From Pseudomonadota bacterium (GTDB taxonomy: Bacteria; Myxococcota_A; Polyangia; GCA-2747355), in the NCBI GenBank assembly GCA_016711215.1, contig JADJTL010000001.1:988001-1052000 (forward strand): a DNA stretch of 64,000 nucleotides, read 5' to 3'. Position numbers and translations under genes: made by a program. The notes below the pieces were generated by a model. The model made no database searches, had not been told where the DNA came from, and saw only the letters and a program-made list of their open reading frames with translations. Shown one piece after another: positions 1 to 9,419 of this stretch. Position 1 is the stretch's first letter. Each line of letters opens with the position of its first letter.

Positions 1-116
1 CCCGCAGGTCGGCCCACTTTTTTTTTGGGCAGTACTCCGGGCAGGTTTTCCTTTCGGGGCGGGTCTCGTGCAGGGCGTCGGGCGTGCCTAGGGCGCGCGT
101 AGGGCTGGAGACCGCT

Positions 117-815
117 ATGGCGGGACCGCGATTCCGGGACCGCAAGCCTGGCAAGAGCGCCAAGAACGCCGCCAGGAAGGCCAAGGGACCCGGCGGTGGC
201 GGGGCCGGTAGTGGGCCTGGTAGTGGGCCTGGTAGTGGGCCTGGTAGTGGGCCTGGCGCGGTGGCGGCGCGGCGCTCGACCGAGGTGACCGAGGCGGCCG
301 TGGCGGCAGAGCCCGTCGCGGGCAGTGCGCCGGTCGACCTGGAACGGCTCGATCGCTTATGCGAGAGCGCGCTGCAGGCGGTTGGTTATCAGCTCGTCGA
401 GCTGGAGCTCGTGCGCGAGCGGACCGGGTGGTTGCTTCGAGTCTTCCTCGACCACCCGCAGGACGGTCCGGCGGACCGCTCCGTGGCACCGCGTCGTATC
501 AACCACGACGACTGCCGGCGCGCGAGCCACCAGCTTGGTACGGTGCTCGATGTGGAGGACCCGATTGGCTTCGCCTATCGGCTCGAGGTTTCGTCGCCGG
601 GCGTTTTTCGGCCCGTGCGCAAGGAGCGCGACTTCGTGCGCTTCAGCGGCTTTCAGGCGCGGATCAAGCTGCGCGAGCCGCTCGAGGGGCGCAAGAGCTT
701 GGCCGGGGAGCTCCGCGGTGCGGAGGGTGGCGTGGTGACGCTGCTCGAGGATGGGCGGGAGTGGCGGTTGCCGCTTGGACTGATACGCAACGCGCAGCTG
801 GCCGAGGAATACTGA
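117..815 (+). CDS. rimP: Ribosome maturation factor RimP
   Basis: RimP assists maturation of the 30S ribosomal subunit in the cytoplasm. The C-terminal 150 residues show the family pattern: a LERLDRLCESAL helix, LRVFLDHP, an INHDDCRRASHQLGTVLD segment and LEVSSPGVFRPVRKERDF. The N-terminal 75 residues are unusual for RimP: basic, Gly/Ala rich, with four GSGP repeats encoded by a perfect 12-bp DNA repeat (207-254). I chose ATG 117 because GGAG lies 7 bases upstream; a GTG at 84 would add 11 residues. It heads the nusA-infB operon, as in many bacteria. The family call is solid; whether the extension is needed for function is unknown. Confidence 0.9.
   Translation: MAGPRFRDRKPGKSAKNAARKAKGPGGGGAGSGPGSGPGSGPGSGPGAVAARRSTEVTEAAVAAEPVAGSAPVDLERLDRLCESALQAVGYQLVELELVRERTGWLLRVFLDHPQDGPADRSVAPRRINHDDCRRASHQLGTVLDVEDPIGFAYRLEVSSPGVFRPVRKERDFVRFSGFQARIKLREPLEGRKSLAGELRGAEGGVVTLLEDGREWRLPLGLIRNAQLAEEY
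207..254 (+). repeat. 12-bp tandem repeat inside rimP (4 copies)
   Basis: The unit GGTAGTGGGCCT occurs four times head to tail without mismatch and encodes GSGP repeats in the disordered N-terminal arm of RimP. The period is a multiple of three, so copy-number change would keep the frame. Confidence 0.9.
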
Positions 816-828
816 CGAGCGCACGTGG

Positions 829-910
829 CAGTCGGATGGCAGTCGGATGACACCATCGGATGACACCAGTCGGATGACAGTCGGATGACAGTCGGATGAC
901 AGTCGGATGC
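829..910 (+). repeat. 11-bp intergenic tandem repeat, rimP-nusA spacer
   Basis: The unit CAGTCGGATGA recurs about seven times between the rimP stop and the nusA start: at 829 and 840, a degenerate copy at 851-866, then 867, 878, 889 and 900. It fills most of the gap. The period of 11 is not a multiple of three, which fits non-coding sequence. Confidence 0.85.
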
Positions 911-956
911 GCGCGCGGCGGTAGTGGAACGCAGAAGGGAAGGGACCAAGAGGATT

Positions 957-2660
<1,704 letters not shown>

Positions 2661-2663
2661 GCG

Positions 2664-3194
2664 ATGGCGCCGCTGCGGGGCCCGCTGCGCAGCTGCGTCG
2701 CCTGTAGACAGCGACGCCCGGGCAGGGAGCTGCTGCGCTGGGTCGTCGATGGGGGAGGCCGGCCGCGGCCGGATTTGCGGCGGCGATCGCGGGGGCGAGG
2801 CGCGCATTGCTGCGCACAGCCAGGGTGTTTGGGGCGCGCGTTCGCGCGCGGGGCGTTGGGGCGCGCGTTGAAAACACCCCTGCCGGCGCTCGAGCCGGCG
2901 CGGGTGCTGGGCGAGCTGCTGCAAGCGTTGGCGCTGGAGCGCCTCGCGCTCCTGCGGCAGTGTCTGGGCGACGGTCGCGCGCGTTGGTGCTCCGGAGGCG
3001 CCGGGGATGGCGCCGGGGACAGCGCTAGGGATGGCGCCGGGGGCGGCGTCAAGGCTGGCGCCGAGAGGGGCCTGAGGGCCGCCGACGACGCCGGCCGGAC
3101 GCTCTGGCTGGCGGACCCGCGGGCTGCTGCGCAGGTCGAGCAGTGGGAGCGTTGGATGCAAGCCCTGGCGACGGAGCCCCGTGGGGCAGTATAA
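2664..3194 (+). CDS. ylxR: YlxR family RNA-binding protein (DUF448)
   Basis: YlxR proteins are small nucleic-acid-binding proteins typically encoded between nusA and infB. The signature is clear: RSCVACRQRRPGRELLRWV near residues 9-27 and GRGAHCCAQPGCLGRAF near 45-61. At 176 residues it is about twice the usual length because of a low-complexity Gly/Ala/Asp-rich C-terminal part (DNA about 2990-3070, quasi-repeats of a ggcgccggggat type). It starts 4 bases after the nusA stop, so the two are probably translationally coupled. The role of the extension is unknown. Confidence 0.85.
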   Translation: MAPLRGPLRSCVACRQRRPGRELLRWVVDGGGRPRPDLRRRSRGRGAHCCAQPGCLGRAFARGALGRALKTPLPALEPARVLGELLQALALERLALLRQCLGDGRARWCSGGAGDGAGDSARDGAGGGVKAGAERGLRAADDAGRTLWLADPRAAAQVEQWERWMQALATEPRGAV

Positions 3195-3285
3195 GTGGCC
3201 GACCGAGATCGGCGGCCGACCGAGGCCCTCTTGGGCCTGGGCCGTGAGTTGAGCGGAAGCAACGAGCTGTGGGGGTAGAGGACCG

Positions 3286-5964
3286 ATGATGCAGGGACGG
3301 CAGAGCATCGGCGACGGCGCCGCCGGCGACGTGGCGGGCAAGGTGCGGATCTACGAGATCGCCAAAGAGATCGGCCTCGCGAATAAGGAGCTGGTGGACA
3401 AGGTCCGCGGGCTCGGGATCGACGTGCGCAATCACATGAGCATGATTGACGTCGAAGAGGTGCAGCGGATCAAGCGCGCCCTGGAGAAAGAGCGCTCCGA
3501 GGGACGCGAGGTGCAGCGCCTCGGGGCGACCGTGCTCCGTCGACGGTCCAAGGGACCGGCCGAAGCGCCGGCTGTGGCCGCAGCCCCTGCATCGGCCTCG
3601 GCCCCGCTCGCTGTGACGGCCGCAGTCGCGGCGCCCGCCGAGCCTGATCCCAGCCCGTGGACGCCCGTCGCGGAGCCCGGCATCGCGGCGGCGCCGAGCG
3701 CCGAGGCCCCCGCGGCTCCGGCGCTCACGACCAGCGAGGCCGCGCTGCCGACCGAGCCCTCCGCTGCCCTGCCGGAGCCAGCGGCTGCAGGCCCCGTCAG
3801 CGAGCCGCTCGCTGCACCCCTGGCCGTCCGCGCGCCCGCGCCGACGACCGAGGGCGGGCCGACCGCGCGCAACATCGTGGAGGTGACGCCCCCGCCGCGC
3901 CGCGAGATCCGCTTCGCGCCCGGCTACGGGCCCAACGCCCGGCCGCCGGCGCCGCCCGCGCACCACCCTGGCGCGCATGACACGGCCCGGCCTCAGGTCT
4001 CCGCCGCCGAGGCGGCGAAGATGCTGGTCCCCGGCGGCATGCGCCGCCCCAAGGTCGTGATCACCGACCTCGACAGCATCCGGCGCGACGCTGGGCGGAA
4101 GGACCTGTTCCAGGATCGGCGTAAGGCGGCCGCGCTGCGCGCGCGCAAGAAGCGCCCGACGGCGGTGAAGAAGGGCAAGAAGACCGAGATCACGATGCCC
4201 GCGGAGCACAAGCGCGTGATTCGCGTCGAGGATGCCGTCACCGTCGGGGAGATGGCGCGCCAGATGGGTGTCAAGGCCACAGAGGTGCTGAAGAAGCTCT
4301 GGGCCGAGGGCATGACCAACGTCACCATCAACCAGAGCATCGACGCCGACACCGCCAGCATCATCGCCTCGGGCTTCGGCTATGAGGTCGAGGACGTCGC
4401 CTTCCGCGAGGAGCATGTCCTGCAGGCCGTCGAGGACAACGTCGAGGATCTGCGCCCACGGGCGCCGGTCGTGACCGTGATGGGTCACGTCGACCACGGC
4501 AAGACCTCGCTGCTCGATGCGCTCCGGGGCGCGCGGGTAGCGGCGGGCGAGGCCGGTGGTATCACGCAGCACATGGGCGCCTACCGGGTCGCGACGCCGC
4601 GCGGCGACATCGTCTTCCTCGACACGCCCGGCCACGAGGCCTTTACGCAGATGCGCGCGCGCGGCGCGCAGTGCACGGACATCGTCGTGCTCGTCGTCGC
4701 CGCCGACGATGGCGTGATGCCCCAGACGCTGGAGGCGCTCGACCACGCGCGTGATGCCGGCGTGCCGATCGTCGTCGCGATCAACAAGATCGATCGCGCC
4801 AACGCCAACGCCGAGCGCGTGCGGACGCAGCTCGGCGAGCGCAACCTGATACCGGAGGAGTGGGGCGGCGAGACGATCTTCGTCGAGGTCTCGGCCCATA
4901 CCAAGCAGGGCGTCGACCGCCTGCTCGAGTCCCTGCTGCTGCAGGCCGAGCTGCTCGAGCTGCGGGCGAATCCGAGCAAGCACGCGATCGGCACGGTCGT
5001 CGAGGCGCGGATGGACCGCGCGCGCGGCGCGATGTGCACCGTCTTGGTGCAAGAGGGCACCCTGCGGGTTGGCGATGTCGTCGTCGCCGGCGAATACATC
5101 GGCAAGGTGCGTGCGTTGCTCGACGACCGCGGCAACAGCCTGGAGCTCGCTGGGCCGAGCATGCCGGTCGAGGTGCTCGGCATGGGCGGCGTACCCGACG
5201 CGGGCGACGACTTCAACGCGCTGGTCGACGAAAAGGCGGCGCGCCAGTTGGGCGAGTTCCGCCACGGTCAAGCGCGACGCAAGGAGCTTGGCAGCGCCAG
5301 CGCCAAGACGACCTATGAGGAGATCCTCGGCAGAATCCAGAGCGGCACGGGCCAGGATCTGAAGCTGCTGATCAAGGCCGACGTCCACGGATCGGCGCAA
5401 GCGGTGCGCGATGCGGTGAGCAAGCTGGCCACCGAGAAGGTCGCAGTCAACGTGATCAGCGCCGGCGTCGGCGGGATCCACGAGACCGACGTCAATCTGG
5501 CCAAGGCCGCCGGCGCGGTGATCCTCGGCTTCAGCGTTCGACCGGCCGGCAAGGCCTCGCAGCTCGCGGAGCGCGAGGGTGTCGAGATCAAGATCTACGA
5601 CATCATTTACGAGTTGCTCGACGACGTGAAGTCCCTGATGCGGGGCCTGCTGCCGAAGCAGCGCACGGAGAAGGCGATCGGGCGGGCCGAGGTGCGCGAG
5701 ACCTTCACGATTCCGCGGCTGGGCACGATCGCCGGCTGTGGTGTCTTGGACGGCAAGGTCACACGCTCGGCGCATGTGCGGGTGATTCGCGACAGCATCA
5801 AGGTCTACGACGGCCGGATCGGCTCGCTGCGCCGCTTCAAGGACGATGTCCGCGAGGTGGCTCAGGGTTATGAGTGCGGTCTGTCGATCGACGGCTACAA
5901 CGAGCTCAAGCCTGGCGATGGGCTCGAGTTCTACGACATCGAAGAGGTCGCGCCCGAGCTTTGA
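3286..5964 (+). CDS. infB: Translation initiation factor IF-2
   Basis: IF-2 is the GTPase that brings initiator tRNA to the ribosome. The 892-residue protein has an IF2-N domain (about residues 19-70, VRIYEIAKEIGLANKELVDK), a long Ala/Pro/Glu-rich linker (about 80-290), a second IF2-N-like domain (about 310-370), and a G domain from about residue 398 with GHVDHGKTS, DTPGHEAF and NKID, followed by the beta-barrel and C-terminal domains. ATG 3286 is preceded by AGAGGA; the adjacent ATG at 3289 is an alternative. The length is typical for a high-GC deltaproteobacterium. Confidence 0.97.
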   Translation: MMQGRQSIGDGAAGDVAGKVRIYEIAKEIGLANKELVDKVRGLGIDVRNHMSMIDVEEVQRIKRALEKERSEGREVQRLGATVLRRRSKGPAEAPAVAAAPASASAPLAVTAAVAAPAEPDPSPWTPVAEPGIAAAPSAEAPAAPALTTSEAALPTEPSAALPEPAAAGPVSEPLAAPLAVRAPAPTTEGGPTARNIVEVTPPPRREIRFAPGYGPNARPPAPPAHHPGAHDTARPQVSAAEAAKMLVPGGMRRPKVVITDLDSIRRDAGRKDLFQDRRKAAALRARKKRPTAVKKGKKTEITMPAEHKRVIRVEDAVTVGEMARQMGVKATEVLKKLWAEGMTNVTINQSIDADTASIIASGFGYEVEDVAFREEHVLQAVEDNVEDLRPRAPVVTVMGHVDHGKTSLLDALRGARVAAGEAGGITQHMGAYRVATPRGDIVFLDTPGHEAFTQMRARGAQCTDIVVLVVAADDGVMPQTLEALDHARDAGVPIVVAINKIDRANANAERVRTQLGERNLIPEEWGGETIFVEVSAHTKQGVDRLLESLLLQAELLELRANPSKHAIGTVVEARMDRARGAMCTVLVQEGTLRVGDVVVAGEYIGKVRALLDDRGNSLELAGPSMPVEVLGMGGVPDAGDDFNALVDEKAARQLGEFRHGQARRKELGSASAKTTYEEILGRIQSGTGQDLKLLIKADVHGSAQAVRDAVSKLATEKVAVNVISAGVGGIHETDVNLAKAAGAVILGFSVRPAGKASQLAEREGVEIKIYDIIYELLDDVKSLMRGLLPKQRTEKAIGRAEVRETFTIPRLGTIAGCGVLDGKVTRSAHVRVIRDSIKVYDGRIGSLRRFKDDVREVAQGYECGLSIDGYNELKPGDGLEFYDIEEVAPEL

Positions 5965-6008
5965 GCGAGCGTTGAGCCGCGGCAAGACGCTGGTGGAGAC
6001 CGCATCCC

Positions 6009-6347
6009 ATGGTCGTCGGCGTTTGTCGGCTGAGCCTGTATTTCCGCGGCAGCGCCTCGCTCAAGGATAAGCGCCAGGGTCTCCGGCGCCTGATCGACCG
6101 CCTGCGCGCTAAGTTCAACGCTGCCGTGGCCGAGGTCGGGCATCACGAAAGCTGGCAGCGGGCAGCCGTGGGGCTGGTCGTGGTCGGCAACGACGGGGCG
6201 CATCTACGCGCGATGCTCGACACGATCTGCGCCTTCGCCGAGCAGCTCTACGTCGCAGAGATCCTCGACCGCGATCTCGAACTGCTGCAGTACGACGAGG
6301 CGGCGCCCTTTGGGCGGCCCCTGAGCGGAGAGTGCGCCGATGGCTGA
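6009..6347 (+). CDS. DUF503 family protein (YlxP-like)
   Basis: This 112-residue protein matches the DUF503/YlxP family, with VVGVCRLSLYFRGSASLKDKR at the N terminus and FNAAVAEVGHHESWQRAAVGL in the middle. Family members are commonly encoded between infB and rbfA and have been proposed to act in ribosome biogenesis, but the biochemical role is not firmly known. It starts 44 bases after infB and overlaps the next gene by 8 bases, so it belongs to the same transcript. Confidence 0.85.
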   Translation: MVVGVCRLSLYFRGSASLKDKRQGLRRLIDRLRAKFNAAVAEVGHHESWQRAAVGLVVVGNDGAHLRAMLDTICAFAEQLYVAEILDRDLELLQYDEAAPFGRPLSGECADG

Positions 6348-7671
6348 TCGCCTGGCCCGTATCAACCGACAGCTCGTGGTCGCCTTGGGCGAGCTGATCA
6401 GCGAGCGCCTGCGCGACCCGCGGCTGCCAGCCTCAGCGATCATCTCCGTCTGCGGCGTCGACGCGAGCCCTGATCTCCGCCACGCCAAGGTGCGGGTGCT
6501 GATCAGCGGCGACGCTGTCGCGCAGCAACAGGCGCTGCAGGTGCTGCAGCGGGCGCGCGGCTTTCTCCGGGCCGAATTGGCGCAGCGGGTCGAGCTGCGC
6601 AACACGCCGGAGCTGCGCTTCCAGCTCGACAGCAGCGGCGTGGCCGCGGCGCGCGTGGACGCGATCCTGCGCGAGCTCGCCAGCACGGGGCGAATGGTCG
6701 AGACCTCCTTGGGCGAGGCCGCGGAGCTGCTGGCGGGGGCGGCGCGCGTCTTGGTCACGACGCATCCCGATCCCGACGGCGACGCGATCGGCAGCCTGCT
6801 GGCCTTGAGCCGCGGGCTGCGCTCGCGTGGTCAAGAGGTCGTGGCCCTCAGCGTCGACGGGGTGCCGCCCTCGCTGCGCTTCCTCGAGGGCAGCGACGAG
6901 GTGGTCGAGACGCTCCCGGAGCGGGGCTTCGATCTGACGGTGATCGTCGATTGCGCGGACGCGCGGATGTTCGCCGGGCGACTGCCGCCGCGCAGCTACC
7001 TCGGGGCCCTCTTGGTCGTCGATCACCACGCCACCGTGGGCCAGGTGGCGGACTGGCTCTTTCGCGACCCGACGGCGGCGGCCACCGGCGTCTTGATCCA
7101 CGCGCTGTTGCAGGCGCTCGAGGTCGCGCTGACGCCCGGCCTGGCCGAGGCGATCTACTGCGCGGTCGTCGCCGATACCGGCTCCTTTCGCTATCAGAAC
7201 ACGACGCCAGAGGTGCTGCGACTGGCCGCCGACCTGGTGGCGCTCGGGGTCGACCCGTGGCGCGTGGCCTCGCAGCTCTTCGAGAGTCGGCCACGCGCGC
7301 AGCTCGACCTCCTCGCCCGCGCGCTGGGCACCTTGGAGCTCGGAGCGGCGGGGCGCGCCGCGGCGCTGACCGTGACAGACGCGATGCTGCGCGAGAGCGC
7401 CTGTGGGCCCGAGGCGACCAACGGCCTGATCAACTTCGCGCGCAGCGTCGCGGGCGTCGAGGTGGCGGTGCTGCTCCGTCCCTGCGCCGATGGCTGGCGG
7501 GTCAGCCTGCGCTCGCGCGGGCGCGTCGACGTGGCGGGCATCGCTCAGGCACAGGGCGGCGGCGGGCACCATAACGCCGCGGGCTTCACCTCCTCGCTTT
7601 CGGCGACCGAGCTCTTGCGCCTGCTCTTCGACGAGACCGGCCGGCGCTGCGCGGCCTTGGAGCCGGAGTAG
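6340..7671 (+). CDS. RbfA-NrnA fusion: ribosome-binding factor A joined to a DHH/DHHA1 phosphoesterase
   Basis: Residues 1 to about 115 match RbfA (RINRQLVVALGELISERLRD, ELRNTPELRFQLD), a 16S rRNA maturation factor. Residues about 125-443 match the DHH/DHHA1 family of NrnA, a nano-RNA/pAp phosphatase: TTHPDPDGDAIGS, VDCAD, VDHH, DTGSFRY and GGGGHHNAAGF, all intact. Elsewhere rbfA and nrnA are usually separate neighbouring genes; here one open frame spans both with no stop. ATG 6694 could start a separate NrnA, but I see no convincing ribosome-binding site there. Both activities are inferred from intact motifs. Confidence 0.88.
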   Translation: MADRLARINRQLVVALGELISERLRDPRLPASAIISVCGVDASPDLRHAKVRVLISGDAVAQQQALQVLQRARGFLRAELAQRVELRNTPELRFQLDSSGVAAARVDAILRELASTGRMVETSLGEAAELLAGAARVLVTTHPDPDGDAIGSLLALSRGLRSRGQEVVALSVDGVPPSLRFLEGSDEVVETLPERGFDLTVIVDCADARMFAGRLPPRSYLGALLVVDHHATVGQVADWLFRDPTAAATGVLIHALLQALEVALTPGLAEAIYCAVVADTGSFRYQNTTPEVLRLAADLVALGVDPWRVASQLFESRPRAQLDLLARALGTLELGAAGRAAALTVTDAMLRESACGPEATNGLINFARSVAGVEVAVLLRPCADGWRVSLRSRGRVDVAGIAQAQGGGGHHNAAGFTSSLSATELLRLLFDETGRRCAALEPE

Positions 7672-7680
7672 AGGTGCTGC

Positions 7681-8613
7681 GTGACGACGCCCTCTACCGC
7701 CAGCGGGGTGCTGGTCGTCGACAAGCCGGCGGGCATCAGCTCCTTCGCGGTCGTGCGCTGCGCGCGGCGCGCCTTCGGGGGCGCGAAGGTGGGTCATACG
7801 GGCACCCTCGATCCGCTGGCCACGGGGGTATTGCCGCTGTGTATCGGCGAGGCGACGAAGATCGCCGGGCTGCTGCTCGCCGGCGACAAGGTCTACCGCG
7901 CCGAGGCGCAGCTCGGACTCGTCTCGGACACCGGCGATAGCACGGGCAGCGTGACGCCGGGCCCCGATCCGGGGCGCGTGGCGACGATCGATCCCGCGAC
8001 GATCGAGCGCGCGCTGAGCCGCTTTCGCGGCACGATCAGTCAGATCCCCCCGGCCTATTCGGCGCTGCGTCAGGGCGGTCGCCGGGCCTATCAGCTCGCG
8101 CGCGCCGGTGAGGCGGTGGTGCTCGATCCCCGCACCGTGACGCTGCACGAGCTGCGCCTCGAGCGCTGGTCGCCGCCCCACCTCGAGCTGTGGCTCCGCT
8201 GCTCGAAGGGCACCTATGTCCGGTCGCTGGTCGCCGACCTGGGGGCTGCCTTGGGTTGCGGGGCCCTGCTGACGGCCCTGCGACGCGAGGTCAGCGGCGC
8301 CTTCAGTCTGGCCCAGGCCGTGCCGCTGACGGCGATCGACGAGGCGACCCGTGACGGCCTTCCGCTCCTCGACCTCGATGCCGCGCTGCCCCATCTCCCA
8401 GCGCTGGCGCTCGCGCCCGAGGAGCTGCAGCGCCTGCGCTGGGGCCAAGTCGTAGCCTCCACCGCCCCGGCGGCGGATCCCGTGCGCTTGCATTTCGCGG
8501 GCAGCCTGGTGGCGCTGGGCGCGGTGGCGGAAGGCGCGCTGCGCGTTCGGCGCCTCCTTAGCGCTGCCTGGAGCGTGCCGGGGCTGCGAGCTACGCGTGC
8601 CGAGGCGCCCTAG
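7681..8613 (+). CDS. truB: tRNA pseudouridine(55) synthase TruB
   Basis: TruB converts U55 of tRNA to pseudouridine. Family motifs are present: GVLVVDKPAGISS near the N terminus, the catalytic-Asp motif GHTGTLDPLATGVL, and QIPPAYSALRQGGRRAYQLAR in the substrate-binding region. Length 310 is normal. It starts at GTG 7681, 9 bases after the preceding stop, in the usual rbfA-truB-rpsO order. Confidence 0.95.
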   Translation: MTTPSTASGVLVVDKPAGISSFAVVRCARRAFGGAKVGHTGTLDPLATGVLPLCIGEATKIAGLLLAGDKVYRAEAQLGLVSDTGDSTGSVTPGPDPGRVATIDPATIERALSRFRGTISQIPPAYSALRQGGRRAYQLARAGEAVVLDPRTVTLHELRLERWSPPHLELWLRCSKGTYVRSLVADLGAALGCGALLTALRREVSGAFSLAQAVPLTAIDEATRDGLPLLDLDAALPHLPALALAPEELQRLRWGQVVASTAPAADPVRLHFAGSLVALGAVAEGALRVRRLLSAAWSVPGLRATRAEAP

Positions 8614-8626
8614 CGCAGCGAGCAGG

Positions 8627-8704
8627 CGCACCGTCGCAGCGTCGACCCGCCGCACCGTCGCACCGCCGCGCCGTCGCACCGCCGCACCGTCGCACCGTCG
8701 CACC
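8627..8704 (+). repeat. Imperfect CGCACCGTCGCACCGCC-type tandem array, truB-rpsO spacer
   Basis: The spacer after truB is built from an 8-bp CGCACCG(T/C)-like unit and its 16-bp dimer, repeated about nine times with C/T variation. It ends just before a sigma70-like promoter at 8712. No coding potential is apparent. Confidence 0.75.
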
Positions 8705-8711
8705 AGCGCGG

Positions 8712-8740
8712 TTGACAGGCGAGGTCAGTTAGATCAGGAT
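8712..8740 (+). promoter_or_regulatory. Candidate sigma70 promoter for rpsO
   Basis: A perfect TTGACA (8712-8717) is followed, after a 17-base spacer, by CAGGAT (8735-8740), which shares A at position 2 and T at position 6 with the consensus. It would give a leader of about 100 bases before the rpsO ATG at 8847. The -35 box and spacing are good, the -10 box is weak. Confidence 0.45.
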
Positions 8741-8846
8741 GCGCCACCTACGGAGCCAACCGGGCTGCCGCGTGTGGCGGCTGTCCGTGCTCTCGCAACC
8801 CGCCAGGTGGAAGGTAACTTCTGCGGGCGTGGACAAGGAGATTCCG

Positions 8847-9116
8847 ATGTCCCTGGCATCGGCTCGCAAGCAAGTGGTGATCGAGCGCTTTCGTCACCAT
8901 GCGTCGGATACGGGTTCGCCCGAGGTGCAGATCGCGTTGCTGACGGAACGCATCAACCACCTCACCGAGCACTTCAAGACCCACAAGAAAGACCATCACA
9001 GCCGTCGGGGCCTGCTCAAGCTGGTCGGCAAGCGGCGCCGCCTCCTGGACTACCTCAAGGTCCGCGAGGTCGAGCGTTACCGCGGCGTGATTCAGCAGCT
9101 CGGCATCCGCAAGTAG
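8847..9116 (+). CDS. rpsO: 30S ribosomal protein S15
   Basis: S15 binds the central domain of 16S rRNA early in 30S assembly. The 89-residue product has the family length and motifs: FRHHASDTGSPEVQIALLTERI, HFKTHKKDHHSRRGLLKLVG and RRRLLDYL. ATG 8847 is chosen over the in-frame ATG at 8739 because AAGGAG lies about 8 bases upstream and it gives the canonical N terminus. pnp follows, as in many bacteria. Confidence 0.97.
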   Translation: MSLASARKQVVIERFRHHASDTGSPEVQIALLTERINHLTEHFKTHKKDHHSRRGLLKLVGKRRRLLDYLKVREVERYRGVIQQLGIRK

Positions 9117-9419
9117 CCTGGGGCGCTTCCGCCGGCTCGCGTGGGCGGCGCGCCTGAGGCGCTCCCGCGGAGGGGGCGCGCGCGAAGGGCTTGCCCTGGC
9201 GGTCAGACCGCCCGAAGCCCCTGCCGGTGGCGCGACAGCCTACTGCGAACACGGGTCCTCCGCGGCGGGCTCCGCGCCGAATGGCGCTGCCGAATGGCGC
9301 TGCAGTGAACCTCGATTGTTCGACGACTGCTAAAGCGAAGATTGTTGAAGCGAAATGGCTCAGAGGCAGTGGAAGCGGGCGTAGAACCCCTTCCAGCGGC
9401 ACAGATGGGGAAGATAAGC
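9117..9419 (+). other. rpsO-pnp intergenic region
   Basis: About 300 bases without a gene. It holds the hairpin at 9187-9220 and a perfect 13-bp tandem duplication, GCCGAATGGCGCT, at 9276-9301. Composition becomes less GC rich from about 9305 toward the pnp start. I could not recognise a convincing promoter. Confidence 0.6.
9187..9220 (+). promoter_or_regulatory. Two-part hairpin in the rpsO-pnp spacer
   Basis: GGGCTT (9187-9192) pairs perfectly with AAGCCC (9215-9220). Inside it GGCGGT (9198-9203) pairs with ACCGCC (9207-9212) around a 3-base loop, with an asymmetric internal loop between the two stems. There is no T-run after it, so it is not a classical intrinsic terminator. In Escherichia coli the rpsO-pnp spacer carries a terminator and an RNase III-processed stem that mediates pnp autoregulation; a similar role here is inference from position. 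Confidence 0.4.

Noticed and set aside
18..30. T9 tract flanked by GCCC and GGGC at the left edge as an intrinsic terminator of an upstream gene
   Set aside because: The T-run lies inside the possible stem rather than after it, and the upstream sequence is outside the window.
3049..5985. Minus-strand open frame of 978 codons opposite infB, and similar long frames opposite rbfA-truB (6433-8703), prfB-lysS (18865-21360) and bamA (23845-25659)
   Set aside because: They mirror strongly conserved genes on the other strand. High GC at third positions removes stop codons on the opposite strand, and the translations are low-complexity Arg/Ala/Leu-rich without recognisable domains.
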